Notes under the pieces: model-generated
What the model was told of the DNA's origin: nothing
What the model saw: the letters and a program-made list of their open reading frames with translations, nothing else
Databases searched by the model: none
Source: Sphingobacterium gobiense
GTDB taxonomy: Bacteria; Bacteroidota; Bacteroidia; Sphingobacteriales; Sphingobacteriaceae
DNA length: 64,000 bases
Assembly: GCF_002980575.1 (NCBI RefSeq)
Contig: NZ_PVBS01000001.1
Coordinates: 1,240,001 to 1,304,000, forward strand
Direction: 5' to 3'
Part shown: piece by piece, positions 18,666 through 27,695 of the stretch
Numbering within the stretch: the first letter of the stretch is position 1
Layout: each line of letters opens with the position of its first letter
Program-made: the position numbers and the translations under genes

Positions 18666-20024
18666 TTAATCAGCAAAACCTTTCGGATTAGCCTTTATCG
18701 ATACGAAATCTTCTGTTGAATTATTCGTATCTGCCAGTACCCTTCTGCCGTTAACCACTTCCTTCGTCTTCCGGATTACCGCATAGGAGGAGCGTGCTCC
18801 ACCTTCTGCCGCAGTCCATCCCGCGTCTTGCTGTGCTGTAAAGCGTTTTGGATATACGGTCGAGGTCGAAGACGACTGCAATTCAACCGCGTCCATGATA
18901 TTCGCTACCGGAATTTGTATATACGTTCCATCCGTCCGCTCCCGTCCGTCTGTATAGGGCACATCATAGCCCTTCCAGCTAGACACTGCCCCCATTCCCT
19001 CGCCGTGGAAGATCAACCAGCTAATACGGCCAGTCTGATCCATGATGAGATCGGTAGCATTGCCCGATCGTCTATGCACAATGACATTCGGTACCGTCGG
19101 ATTATCCACGTCCGAAGCTAAGGGCCGCCCCCTATCGATATAGGGCGCATAATATGCTTCAAAATCTGCTTTGCTTAGATCGACCGTCAACGAAGGGTCC
19201 TGCACACTAATCGTCACCCCATCCGTACCTGTATACGGCGATTGATGATTGACTGCCGTCGAAGCCATAACGACGCTCTCTCCAGGCTGAATAGGATACT
19301 CCTCACCGCTTCCTGGTAGTTGGATAATCGTGCGGGCATATACATAATCGGCGTTTGCATTTATACCCGAAGGCATGCCATACGATTTACTCCAGTCGTA
19401 CTGTCCGCTATTCGGCTGGAAAGCATACTGTGCATTGGCGTTATTTGTTCCGTAAGCTTCCGCTATGTAAAGGCCATCCGCATAGGCTACCTGGTCACTG
19501 TTATTATAGATTTCGATGAACTGATCGCGGAAACTTGCACCCTGTCGTGCATCAGAACCCGTATAGTAAATCTGTTTGATGATTAAAGCGCTTGTGGCGC
19601 CCGTCATCAGTTCAAGGTGAAATGCTTTCTCACCGGCTATGTTAATTTCGACGGTTTTCTGCTCGGTGGTAAAGGTCACATCTGTTTCTTCCGTCTTTCC
19701 CATAATGCCATTGAATTCAGCAGCCGTATACACTTTCGTTGCTTGTAGCGTATAAGTCGCTGGCGAAAGTTGCTGTACCCTCACCTTCCCCGCAACATCC
19801 GTCATTCCTTGAAAGACCACTTTTCCCGAAGCATTGTAAACGTTTACGGTAATACCCTCCACATCGAGGTTCTCCGCATACGCATCTCCAGCAAAACTCA
19901 CCGACACCTCTACATCTACCGGTGCATTTTGAGGAGCTTCGTCTTTCTTACAGCTTACAAACGCCATCAGGAGCGTTATCATTAGGGTTCCTAATCGGGT
20001 TGTTCTCATGTTTATCGTTGTCAT
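18666..20024 (-). CDS. DUF4876-type surface lipoprotein (left arm)
   Basis: A 452-residue lipoprotein. The signal peptide ends in a lipobox (LLMAFVSC, cysteine at about residue 25) followed by KKDE. Residues about 35-130 form an Ig-like or carboxypeptidase-regulatory-like beta-sandwich (VEGITVNVYNASGKVVFQG). The rest matches the DUF4876 pattern, including SFRDQFIEIYNNSDQVAYAD and VQDPSLTVDLSKADFE, and ends with VVNGRRVLADTNNSTEDF. The paralogue at 27696-29045 shares these strings. By position next to a TonB-dependent receptor it may be a surface ligand-binding or lid protein (inference, by analogy with SusD or HmuY partners). The ligand is unknown. Confidence 0.82.
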   Translation of the reverse strand: MTTINMRTTRLGTLMITLLMAFVSCKKDEAPQNAPVDVEVSVSFAGDAYAENLDVEGITVNVYNASGKVVFQGMTDVAGKVRVQQLSPATYTLQATKVYTAAEFNGIMGKTEETDVTFTTEQKTVEINIAGEKAFHLELMTGATSALIIKQIYYTGSDARQGASFRDQFIEIYNNSDQVAYADGLYIAEAYGTNNANAQYAFQPNSGQYDWSKSYGMPSGINANADYVYARTIIQLPGSGEEYPIQPGESVVMASTAVNHQSPYTGTDGVTISVQDPSLTVDLSKADFEAYYAPYIDRGRPLASDVDNPTVPNVIVHRRSGNATDLIMDQTGRISWLIFHGEGMGAVSSWKGYDVPYTDGRERTDGTYIQIPVANIMDAVELQSSSTSTVYPKRFTAQQDAGWTAAEGGARSSYAVIRKTKEVVNGRRVLADTNNSTEDFVSIKANPKGFAD

Positions 20025-20048
20025 TGTTTTATAGTTGATGATTTTATG

Positions 20049-23000
20049 TTAAATTTTTAACCGCAATTGCGCGCCATAAGTCGGCTTGTCGTTGGGTATA
20101 ATCAAGGTGTTATCTGAGCGCAAATATTGCGGACGGTAATTGAATACGTTGTAAACCTGAAAAGTAAGCGTCAAACGTTTGGTTACATCTTTCGATAGAT
20201 TGAGGTGAAAGTTGCTATACACCGCCGGTTGGTTTTGATTATTGAGTTCCTGCTGCGGCACGAGCAAATGCCGGTATTGCAGGTTATTTTGATCAAAACT
20301 TTCGATCGTTATGTAACGTCCATCCGCGGTATAATAAGCAATCGGCACTCCTTCCGCCGCATCGGTATCTGTTCTATTGATCAGGTTAAATTCCGCAATA
20401 AAGTTGACGACCAAGTTCGCTTTGGGTATGTGCGTACTGGACGTTATTGCCGCATTACTACGCACCGACCTGCGCTTAAGTCCCGGATAAACACCCGTGA
20501 CCGCATAATCCAAATCCGTACCGGGGTTCGTAAAGTTCCGCTGGCTATTTGTGGACGGATTATATACCGTTTGGCTAATACCTCCGCGTAGGTTAAACGA
20601 GGTCTGGATCACGTCCCATTTAGGTGTGAAAGCCATGAGTTCGATACCGCTGTTACTTGTATTATTCAGGTTAGCAAAACGGTGGCGCGGAAGCCTATAT
20701 CGCTTCGTTCCATCAATAATATACAAAGGATCACCGCCCCGATTATCCCAATATTGGTCCAGTTCGATAACACTATAATCCGGCAGGGTACTAATGCCAC
20801 GGAATGTTTCCTTAAAGAATAAATTCATACCCACATTATACCCCCTTTTATTGTACCGCACTGTAGCTTCCCATTGTTGCGAACCCGAAGGTTTGAGACC
20901 ACTGTTTTCCGGCATAAACTTATCTACATACAGCAAGTACAAGCTATTTTGTTCATCTACCGCCCCCGTCTCCGTAACCGCGGTATGTTGGAACAATGGT
21001 ACCTCGAAATAAACCGGTCCGGGATAAAGTTGTCCTAACCCCGGCGCCTTGCTCGCATATCCATAGGCCAGCCCAAGTTGCAGATCGGGTCTCAGCTCAT
21101 ACGATAAGTTTACCCGCGGAGAAACGGTTAGGTACTGTTCGAATTTATCCATTCGCGTTCCCAAAATTGCATGCAAAGGTCTATTAGCAAATCTCGTCTC
21201 AAATACATTTTCGACGTACAGCCCTAACTGCTGCTGAGCATGTATCGTCGAGAAGTCGTAGTATCGAGCCGATCGATTGCCAGCAGTAGCCGCCGAAGCC
21301 AATTGGTTCGGGCGAGAAGGATCCACTAATTGACCACGCCCCCTATTTTTGGAATAATTGTAATTCATCCCGAAGCTAAGTTGATGGAGGATATCCCCCG
21401 TGTAGTATTTTCCATTAAGATCCAACCGACCAGAAATGTCTATCGGTTTTCCTTCAATATGGTCTACAGCAGTATAAATACCCGGCGCGTAAGTTCCTTT
21501 GGTAATACCTACCTCTGTGGCATCGGAGTAAATGATGTAGGTACCATTCATAAAGCGTTCGCGATACGTATTTTGATAAGATTCGCTATAACGCATATTC
21601 AGTCCCACGTTTGTCAGAAAACCGCGATCGATACGGTAGTTGCTGCGATTAGCAACCGAAAAATTATAATTCCTAAACCGCGCTAAGGATGCAGTCGGGT
21701 CATCTGGATCACGACGCACATTGTCCAGATTGCGTCCGTAGTCCGCAGAAAATGTATTCGTAAAAGCTTTATTCGCGCCAGCCGACGTACTCCACATCAA
21801 ATTAGTCGATAGCCGGTCGTAAGATTTCAGTTTATCGCGATTGTCCTGAAAAGAACGTGTAAAATTGCCACCGAGCGTAAACGCGCCCAATTTATTGGTT
21901 CGGAAACCTTTGCTTAGACCGTAAACCGTGGCATTATCTCGCAGCTGCATACTGAAATACATCGGCGAACTTCCAGCAATACGGTTCACAATAATCGCTC
22001 CGTCCGTTAAGTCACCATATTTAGCCGATGCAACACCCGCTACCACCTCGACACTCTCAATATTATCCGTCGCGATCTGGCGCAAATCCACCCCACCGTG
22101 CGCATAGTCCCCCGAATAGCGCATTCCCCGGTCTCTGCTTCCAGCCAAACCCGAGGTGCCCACGTCCACAAATGAATCGCCCATCCCCGTCATTCCAGCA
22201 TTAAGGGTTTGCATGTTGCTATTATTGGACAGCGCAATCCCGTCCATGATGATGGCCACCCCAAACGCATTATTCATGGCAAATGGATCCCTTGCTCCCT
22301 GTGAGCTGGTCGTTAATGTATTACTACGTAACGTAGCCTGCTGTACGCGTTGAAGCGAAGGAGATTCTATCTTCTTATTTGGCACCAAATTAAGTAGATC
22401 ATTCAGACTCAGCGCCCCAGACTGCTCAATCACTTCCCTATTGATATATAAGGAGCTATTGCTGCTCAACCTGTCATGCGTTACTGGACTTACCGAAACT
22501 TCTTCCAAGCCCATACTTAATTGCGGCATAACGACCGTCGAGATAGTTTGATCATGCGCTACTAGTTGTACTTCGGCAGCTTGTTCCTGTCTCCCCAGCA
22601 TGGAGAAAGCCAGATTAAGCTTCGCATAACGGGCCATAGGATACGTTAAACTAAAAGTCCCCTGTTCATCCGTCATGTGTTGCTGGTTGAATTGCCTAAT
22701 AAAAACGCTTACCGCCGCAAGCGGTTTCCCCCCTTCATCCACAACCTTCCCACTGAGTTTGCCATACCGAAGTGGGCGGACCAAGATATTCTTTCCAGAA
22801 ATCGCTATATCTAGCATCGCTTTTTTTCCCAATGTCTCTAGGACACTCGGCAGGCTACCCGCTGTACGGATACTCATCCGACGTTGCGATCGAATAATCT
22901 TAGCGTCATAAGTAAAAACGTAGCCTGTCTGCCGCTCAAGCTCTTTAAAAATATCCTCCAATATCCGCTGTTCTGCATCTAGCCGAACGTTGTTCTGCTG

Positions 23001-23078
23001 CGGATACCCAACCAAAGATATCCCGAGGCCGAAAAGTAATAGTAGAAACCGACCACCTAAAGTATATAGTGCATGCAT
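20049..23078 (-). CDS. TonB-dependent receptor with N-terminal STN signalling domain (left arm)
   Basis: A 1009-residue outer-membrane receptor. After a signal peptide (to about 27) comes an STN domain (about 35-105; ILEDIFKELERQTGYVFTYD), which in FecA-type receptors touches the FecR anti-sigma factor. A carboxypeptidase-regulatory-like domain (about 108-190, GKLSGKVVDEGGKPLAAVSV) follows, then a plug (about 215-350; NIESVEVVAGVASAKYGDLT) and a 22-strand type barrel ending in AQLRLKI. It starts 13 bp after the FecR gene and is followed 24 bp later by the DUF4876 gene, so the left arm is one operon. The plug motif SAKYGDLTDGAIIVNR matches the right-arm receptor's PARYGEVTDGAVIIDR. Confidence 0.92.
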   Translation of the reverse strand: MHALYTLGGRFLLLLFGLGISLVGYPQQNNVRLDAEQRILEDIFKELERQTGYVFTYDAKIIRSQRRMSIRTAGSLPSVLETLGKKAMLDIAISGKNILVRPLRYGKLSGKVVDEGGKPLAAVSVFIRQFNQQHMTDEQGTFSLTYPMARYAKLNLAFSMLGRQEQAAEVQLVAHDQTISTVVMPQLSMGLEEVSVSPVTHDRLSSNSSLYINREVIEQSGALSLNDLLNLVPNKKIESPSLQRVQQATLRSNTLTTSSQGARDPFAMNNAFGVAIIMDGIALSNNSNMQTLNAGMTGMGDSFVDVGTSGLAGSRDRGMRYSGDYAHGGVDLRQIATDNIESVEVVAGVASAKYGDLTDGAIIVNRIAGSSPMYFSMQLRDNATVYGLSKGFRTNKLGAFTLGGNFTRSFQDNRDKLKSYDRLSTNLMWSTSAGANKAFTNTFSADYGRNLDNVRRDPDDPTASLARFRNYNFSVANRSNYRIDRGFLTNVGLNMRYSESYQNTYRERFMNGTYIIYSDATEVGITKGTYAPGIYTAVDHIEGKPIDISGRLDLNGKYYTGDILHQLSFGMNYNYSKNRGRGQLVDPSRPNQLASAATAGNRSARYYDFSTIHAQQQLGLYVENVFETRFANRPLHAILGTRMDKFEQYLTVSPRVNLSYELRPDLQLGLAYGYASKAPGLGQLYPGPVYFEVPLFQHTAVTETGAVDEQNSLYLLYVDKFMPENSGLKPSGSQQWEATVRYNKRGYNVGMNLFFKETFRGISTLPDYSVIELDQYWDNRGGDPLYIIDGTKRYRLPRHRFANLNNTSNSGIELMAFTPKWDVIQTSFNLRGGISQTVYNPSTNSQRNFTNPGTDLDYAVTGVYPGLKRRSVRSNAAITSSTHIPKANLVVNFIAEFNLINRTDTDAAEGVPIAYYTADGRYITIESFDQNNLQYRHLLVPQQELNNQNQPAVYSNFHLNLSKDVTKRLTLTFQVYNVFNYRPQYLRSDNTLIIPNDKPTYGAQLRLKI

Positions 23079-23091
23079 ACCTAACTAGCGA

Positions 23092-24084
23092 TTATTTCTG
23101 TGTCACGAAAACAGTGTCGGCCTTAACCGCGAAGTGATATCCCGTCGTGTGTGTTAAGTCATCCAATACGTTATTCAAAGACTCATTCTGGAATTTGCCA
23201 GAAAACTCCATATCGATCTCAGATGATGCGACAAAAGTGACCCCATAAAATCGAGATACCTTGCGCCTTACTTCTTCAAAGGACGCATGCTCAAAAAGCA
23301 GATCACCCACGTGGGCAGGGGAAGTAGGATCAAAATCAAAAAGAGATATAGATCCATCAAACTTATTGAATACCAAAGTCGTACCTGATTCTATCTCCTT
23401 ATATACTTGACCTGTAGAAAACGCCACCTTTCCAGTAAAGAGTGCCAGTTTCATAGACCCATCACCTTCAAAAGCTTCTAGGGAAAATGAAGTTCCCAAC
23501 ACCCGTATCTGTGCATCTGACGTCGCGATTACGAAAGGCTTTTCGGGTTGCCTCTGTACGTCAAAAAATCCAGAACCGTCCAGTCGTACCATCCGTAGCG
23601 TGTCCGAAAAAGTTTTCGGATAAGAAAGTTTAGAGGATGGCGACAGCGTTACTTTGGTCCCATCCTCCAACCTCAATTCCATTGTCTTCTTTGGAGGGAC
23701 CTCTTGGTTAACCCATATAGGCACATTCTTTTTTAACGGCGCGCTAAACCGAGCTGGTAGTATAAACTGCGCAATCCCGATTAGGATCAGTATCGCAGCA
23801 GCTACTGCCGCCAGCGGCTTCCAGTAAACTATTCTTCTTTTACTACTCGATTCTCCAGCTTCAATATAAGCTATTATGCGCGCTCGTTCCCCCTCCAACT
23901 CCAAGAGTGAAGGCACATCCTTTAATAGAAAAACCATCTTTTTGGCTTCCTCGAGCAAGGTATCGTATTGGGGATGATCATCGATCCAAGAAGTCCAATA
24001 AGCTATGTCTTCTATGTCCGTTCCTAGGCAATAGTTCACAAAACTAGTATCTGCAATAAGTTGCTCAATCGTCAATTCTTCCAT
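23092..24084 (-). CDS. FecR-type anti-sigma factor
   Basis: A 330-residue inner-membrane regulator. Residues 1-88 are the cytoplasmic sigma-binding part, 91-109 a transmembrane helix (LAAVAAAILILIGIAQFI), about 135-230 the FecR domain (LRLEDGTKVTLSPSSKLSYP, VLGTSFSLEAF), and about 260-330 a C-terminal DUF4974/STN-like domain (FEEVRRKVSRFYGVTF, VLDDLTHTTGYHFAV). It should relay the state of the adjacent STN receptor to the ECF sigma factor encoded 57 bp upstream. No comparable gene serves the right arm. Confidence 0.92.
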   Translation of the reverse strand: MEELTIEQLIADTSFVNYCLGTDIEDIAYWTSWIDDHPQYDTLLEEAKKMVFLLKDVPSLLELEGERARIIAYIEAGESSSKRRIVYWKPLAAVAAAILILIGIAQFILPARFSAPLKKNVPIWVNQEVPPKKTMELRLEDGTKVTLSPSSKLSYPKTFSDTLRMVRLDGSGFFDVQRQPEKPFVIATSDAQIRVLGTSFSLEAFEGDGSMKLALFTGKVAFSTGQVYKEIESGTTLVFNKFDGSISLFDFDPTSPAHVGDLLFEHASFEEVRRKVSRFYGVTFVASSEIDMEFSGKFQNESLNNVLDDLTHTTGYHFAVKADTVFVTQK

Positions 24085-24141
24085 CTATATGCTGGGGTAC
24101 TTCATAGAGTAGTGTAGGAAACAGTAGATTTTTACCGGTTT

Positions 24142-24696
24142 TTATTTAGAAAAAATAAAAATAAGGAAGGAAAAGACAGCCATGTCACCTTTAAGACGTT
24201 TCAGGCTTTCATATATTACATTATAAACCGTGCGGATAGACACGTCATCGAGCTGGGCAATCTCTTCATAAGATTTATTCTCAAAGAAACGCCATTCAAT
24301 ATATTTCCGTTGTTTTTTGCTTAGTTTCGCCAACGCTTTTTCCAGCTTGGTGTGCAGCTCCAAAATCTCCTCGATTTGTATGCGTTCTTCTTCAACGGAG
24401 CGCTCGAGAGGCTGTTCCGATAATTGGTCAAGCGGAAAATGTTCCGTACTATACTGTCGGAAAATGATGCGTTTTAGCCAAGTAAAAAGATAAAAGCGGG
24501 CGTCATGCCTCGGTACCGGTAAACGTTCCCGTTGTTCCCAGAGTTCACAAAACAGTATATGCAAACACTCTTTCACTAGCTCCCTATCATGTTTGATTTT
24601 GAGCCCGTAGTGAAAGAGCGGTTTATAGTACATGTCATAAAGCTCCATAAAGCTTTCTTGACTACCTTCTTTTACTTTCGACCAAACCTCTAGCAT
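24142..24696 (-). CDS. ECF sigma-70 factor (FecI-like)
   Basis: A 184-residue ECF sigma factor. Region 2 spans about 15-85 (SFMELYDMYYKPLFHYGLKI) and region 4 about 115-175 (LAKLSKKQRKYIEWRFFENK, SYEEIAQLDDVSIRTVYNVI). It ends in a hydrophobic tail, as many Bacteroidota FecI-like proteins do. It is the first gene of the left arm. A TACCTTTG -7 box lies only 7 bp before the ATG, so the message would be nearly leaderless. A palindromic operator overlaps the promoter upstream of that box. It probably drives its own operon in response to the receptor's ligand. Confidence 0.92.
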   Translation of the reverse strand: MLEVWSKVKEGSQESFMELYDMYYKPLFHYGLKIKHDRELVKECLHILFCELWEQRERLPVPRHDARFYLFTWLKRIIFRQYSTEHFPLDQLSEQPLERSVEEERIQIEEILELHTKLEKALAKLSKKQRKYIEWRFFENKSYEEIAQLDDVSIRTVYNVIYESLKRLKGDMAVFSFLIFIFSK

Positions 24697-24703
24697 ATCG
24701 AGG

Positions 24704-24711
24704 CAAAGGTA
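24704..24711 (-). promoter_or_regulatory. -7 promoter box TACCTTTG for the left-arm operon
   Basis: Read on the minus strand this is TACCTTTGC, a full match to the Bacteroidota -7 consensus TAnnTTTG. It lies 7 bp before the sigma factor start codon, which would give a leader of only a few nucleotides. The palindrome at 24714-24740 fills the space where the -33 element and spacer should be. Confidence 0.6.
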
Positions 24712-24713
24712 AA

Positions 24714-24740
24714 TATTATTTGTACTTATTCTAAATAATA
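24714..24740. promoter_or_regulatory. 27-bp imperfect palindrome, likely repressor operator of the left arm
   Basis: Perfect 8-bp outer arms TATTATTT (24714-24721) and AAATAATA (24733-24740) are centred on 24727; 10 of 13 base pairs match overall. The right half reads ATTCTAAATAA. It overlaps the predicted promoter of the sigma factor gene, as expected for a repressor site. The TCTAA half-site resembles that of the second palindrome at 24899-24919 and the TTAG...CTAA pattern of DtxR/IdeR-family metal repressors. The regulator identity is inference. Confidence 0.5.
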
Positions 24741-24885
24741 TAACGTTTTTGAAAGCTTCGATTGATCTGTATTATGTATCTCTGAGTTCCTCCACGCCAC
24801 GTTGAAGATTATTTCAAGTTCCATGAATTTTGATATTTCTATTTAAACAAAATTTTTTTTTCTGTTCCCGATAGGAAATCTTTTC

Positions 24886-24893
24886 TATATTTG
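24886..24893 (+). promoter_or_regulatory. -7 promoter box TATATTTG for the right-arm operon
   Basis: A full match to TAnnTTTG, 26 bp before the ATG of the right-arm receptor. The -33 region (about 24860) is T-rich without a clean TTTG. The second palindrome begins 5 bp downstream, over the expected transcription start. Confidence 0.55.
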
Positions 24894-24898
24894 TCATC

Positions 24899-24919
24899 TA
24901 TTTAGATTTAATCTAATTA
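24899..24919. promoter_or_regulatory. Palindrome TTAGATT-T-AATCTAA, likely repressor operator of the right arm
   Basis: Perfect 7-bp arms TTAGATT (24902-24908) and AATCTAA (24910-24916) surround a single T at 24909. Two more matched pairs lie outside one mismatch, giving 9 of 10 pairs over 21 bp. It ends directly before the ATG at 24920 and covers the expected transcription start. The core resembles DtxR/IdeR-type operators and the palindrome in front of the left arm. Metal-dependent repression is inference. Confidence 0.55.
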
Positions 24920-27691
24920 ATGACTAAGATATATACAATATTAATCACCTGTTTATTAACACATTACGGATACAGTCAATCCCGTTTAACCGGCAGGCTA
25001 ATCGATGAAGCACAAAAGCCCGTCGTATATGCGACTGTTTTATATATCAACGCCAACGAGACAACGCTCAGTTCAAAAGACGGTGCGTTCACCTTTACTC
25101 TCCTGCCACATCAAGACTCCGTGCGGTTACGCATTAACTTTATTGGCAAGCAGACAAAGTACATTTCCTACCCCGCATCAAACATCCCAACATCACCCGT
25201 TATACAACTTAACGATCAATCGCTTACCTTGGAAGAGGTTAGTGTACTGCCCACCTATTCACAAGACGGACGCTCCAATTCCTCCATCACGATTGACCGG
25301 CAGGCCATTGACCAGCTACAAGCTTTCAGTTTGGTCGATGTGATGAACTCCCTTCCCGGGAAAAAAATGCAACCATTGGACATGAACACACTTTCCATGT
25401 TTAATTTCCGTGGTGGATTCAGCATGAAAAACGGTGCCCCAGCAACAGATGGCACTAACGTACAGCAGTTGAACAACTCGTTGGGCATTGCTATCATTAT
25501 CGATGACATGCGCGTCTCCAACGATGCCAACATGCAAGCACAAGGATTTGCTCGTGGAGGGTTTAATAGTTCCAAAATATCCGGAGGTTCCTTTCGCGAT
25601 AGCTACTTCGGGAACCGGGGTCGGAACACATATGACACGCCTTTCCAAGGAATAGACCTTCGCGATATTCCTACCACAAACATTGAGCGAATCGAAGTGA
25701 TACAGGGTATTGCGCCAGCGCGTTATGGCGAGGTGACCGACGGCGCCGTCATTATCGATAGACAAGCTGGTAAAAGTCCGTACGTCGTAAGTTTCAACAT
25801 CAACGGTGGTTCGACCGGTAGTTCGGTGAGCAAAGGATTTCAATTGCCGGGCAATTGGGGGGCCATTAATTTCAGCACCAACTGGACGCATAGCAATGCC
25901 GATCCAAAAGACAAAGTCAAATCCTTCAACCGCTATGGCCAGAGTATCATCTGGACACGCAGTTTTGACCGCTTCAAAAACACTTTATCTCTAGACTATT
26001 CCGGCCGGAACGACCGGAAGCGACAGGATCCCGATGATGAAACCTTACGGACATCGCAGTTTAGCAACAATCGATTTGGTCTCAGCAATAGATTGCGCTA
26101 TGAGTTAGAGAGCAAGTGGGTCAAATCCATACAGTTGAACGCCAATATATCTGGCGGAAAACAGGAGTCTTATTCGTCTTACGCCATGAATAAAGGCCCA
26201 ATATACCCTGTCGCCAATTTGGACACTATCGGCGTTTATGAAGGTGTTTTCGTTGACGGACGTTACGTTGCCGAAGAAATTATCATCGGCAAACCTTTAA
26301 ATGGTTCGCTAGCTTTATCGGCTAATTCAAGTCTTCCGTGGGGAACGGTTACCCATAATGTACAGTACGGTGTCAACTATACTATTTCCAATAATGGCGG
26401 GCAAGGCATCCTATCCGATCCTGAACGTCCACGCTTTTCGGGCACTAATAATCAGAACCTACGCCCCTATTCGTATGAGAGCCTGCCCACAGCGCAGAAC
26501 ATCGGTCTCTATGTTGAAGATAACTTTCAAGTAAAGCTCGGCGAACGCACACTATCCAATAACATTGGCGTGCGCTACGATATTCAAAATGGTTATGGAA
26601 CCCTGCAGCCTAGAATTAATTCTCGTTTGCGGTGGAATGAACAGTGGGGATTTACCGCCGGGTTCGGCCTCGGAAGTAAAGCACCTACACTAGCACACCT
26701 ATACCCCGGCCCCGTTTACATCGACTACGATCTCGCGCTCGCTACCACTGGCACCTTAGATTCATCGTTCTACCTCCTGTTTACTGATCGGTTCACGCCT
26801 GACAACAGCAAGCTTAAACCTTCCAAATCATTGCAATTAGAGCTTGGTGTGGAACATCGAAACAGCTTCTTTACCAGCTCTATATACACCTACTATAAAC
26901 GCAACTGGGATGGCTTTGCCCAACAAAGGCAATTGCGTCGATATGTACTTCCGGAGTATAATTTTTGGTTCGATCAGGAAACCGGCAAGTACGCATATGC
27001 AGCAAGTGGCGACGAGATCATCATGGGTGGTTTACTGGATTTCAACATGATCAACGGCGCCAGTTCGGAAACCTGGGGATTTGATTGGTTTATCAGTACA
27101 CCTCGGTTACCTTATATCAACACGAGCATCTCACTCAATACCTCTTTGACATACAATGTATTCAAAGATGTCGTAAACGAGCCCGTGGAACCTGCACAAC
27201 GCATTGAATTTGAAGATAAGAGCCACATCAAGACTGTCTTTTATACGCCAAGAGATCACAACAATACTATGTTGATGTCTAAACTGAATACCGTAACCCA
27301 TCTATCCCGTATTGGCTTTGTATTGAATTTTTCAGCTGATATCAACTGGATGGCTACCCAAAACATAACCAACAGTTTGTACCCCATCGCATATCTCGAC
27401 AGTAAGATTAACTACATGGAGCTATCCGAACTGGACGCACTTCAGTCACCCTTCAACCAGTTGATACGTACCTCGAGTGATCAAAGCCGCACAAAGCAAC
27501 CGATGGCCTATGTCACGATGAATCTAGGCGTGGAAAAAGAAATCCGAAAAAACTTCCGGATCAATCTCCGGGGATATAACATATTCGACATCCGTCCGTA
27601 TAAGGTTGTACAGTACGACAATGGAACAGAGCTTGTCTTCAACCCCAATAGCAAACCCAGTTTAACCATAGGAACAACAATCAAATTTTAA
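24920..27691 (+). CDS. TonB-dependent receptor without STN domain (right arm)
   Basis: A 923-residue outer-membrane receptor paralogous to the one at 20049-23078 and about 86 residues shorter, because it lacks the STN domain. Signal peptide to about 19 (HYGYSQ), then a carboxypeptidase-regulatory-like domain (SRLTGRLIDEAQKPVVYATV, about 20-95), a plug with NIERIEVIQGIAPARYGEVT at about 250-270, and a barrel ending in LTIGTTIKF. Shared landmarks with the left copy include KAPTLAHLYPGPVY (left: KAPGLGQLYPGPVY) and DRFTPDNSKLKPS (left: DKFMPENSGLKPS). The missing STN means it cannot signal to FecR. It heads a four-gene operon and lies 4 bp before the DUF4876 gene. Confidence 0.92.
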   Translation: MTKIYTILITCLLTHYGYSQSRLTGRLIDEAQKPVVYATVLYINANETTLSSKDGAFTFTLLPHQDSVRLRINFIGKQTKYISYPASNIPTSPVIQLNDQSLTLEEVSVLPTYSQDGRSNSSITIDRQAIDQLQAFSLVDVMNSLPGKKMQPLDMNTLSMFNFRGGFSMKNGAPATDGTNVQQLNNSLGIAIIIDDMRVSNDANMQAQGFARGGFNSSKISGGSFRDSYFGNRGRNTYDTPFQGIDLRDIPTTNIERIEVIQGIAPARYGEVTDGAVIIDRQAGKSPYVVSFNINGGSTGSSVSKGFQLPGNWGAINFSTNWTHSNADPKDKVKSFNRYGQSIIWTRSFDRFKNTLSLDYSGRNDRKRQDPDDETLRTSQFSNNRFGLSNRLRYELESKWVKSIQLNANISGGKQESYSSYAMNKGPIYPVANLDTIGVYEGVFVDGRYVAEEIIIGKPLNGSLALSANSSLPWGTVTHNVQYGVNYTISNNGGQGILSDPERPRFSGTNNQNLRPYSYESLPTAQNIGLYVEDNFQVKLGERTLSNNIGVRYDIQNGYGTLQPRINSRLRWNEQWGFTAGFGLGSKAPTLAHLYPGPVYIDYDLALATTGTLDSSFYLLFTDRFTPDNSKLKPSKSLQLELGVEHRNSFFTSSIYTYYKRNWDGFAQQRQLRRYVLPEYNFWFDQETGKYAYAASGDEIIMGGLLDFNMINGASSETWGFDWFISTPRLPYINTSISLNTSLTYNVFKDVVNEPVEPAQRIEFEDKSHIKTVFYTPRDHNNTMLMSKLNTVTHLSRIGFVLNFSADINWMATQNITNSLYPIAYLDSKINYMELSELDALQSPFNQLIRTSSDQSRTKQPMAYVTMNLGVEKEIRKNFRINLRGYNIFDIRPYKVVQYDNGTELVFNPNSKPSLTIGTTIKF

Positions 27692-27695
27692 TAAC

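Noticed and set aside
25255..25891. Two long antisense ORFs inside the right-arm receptor
   Set aside because: They mirror the codon pattern of a clearly real TonB receptor and have no family likeness.
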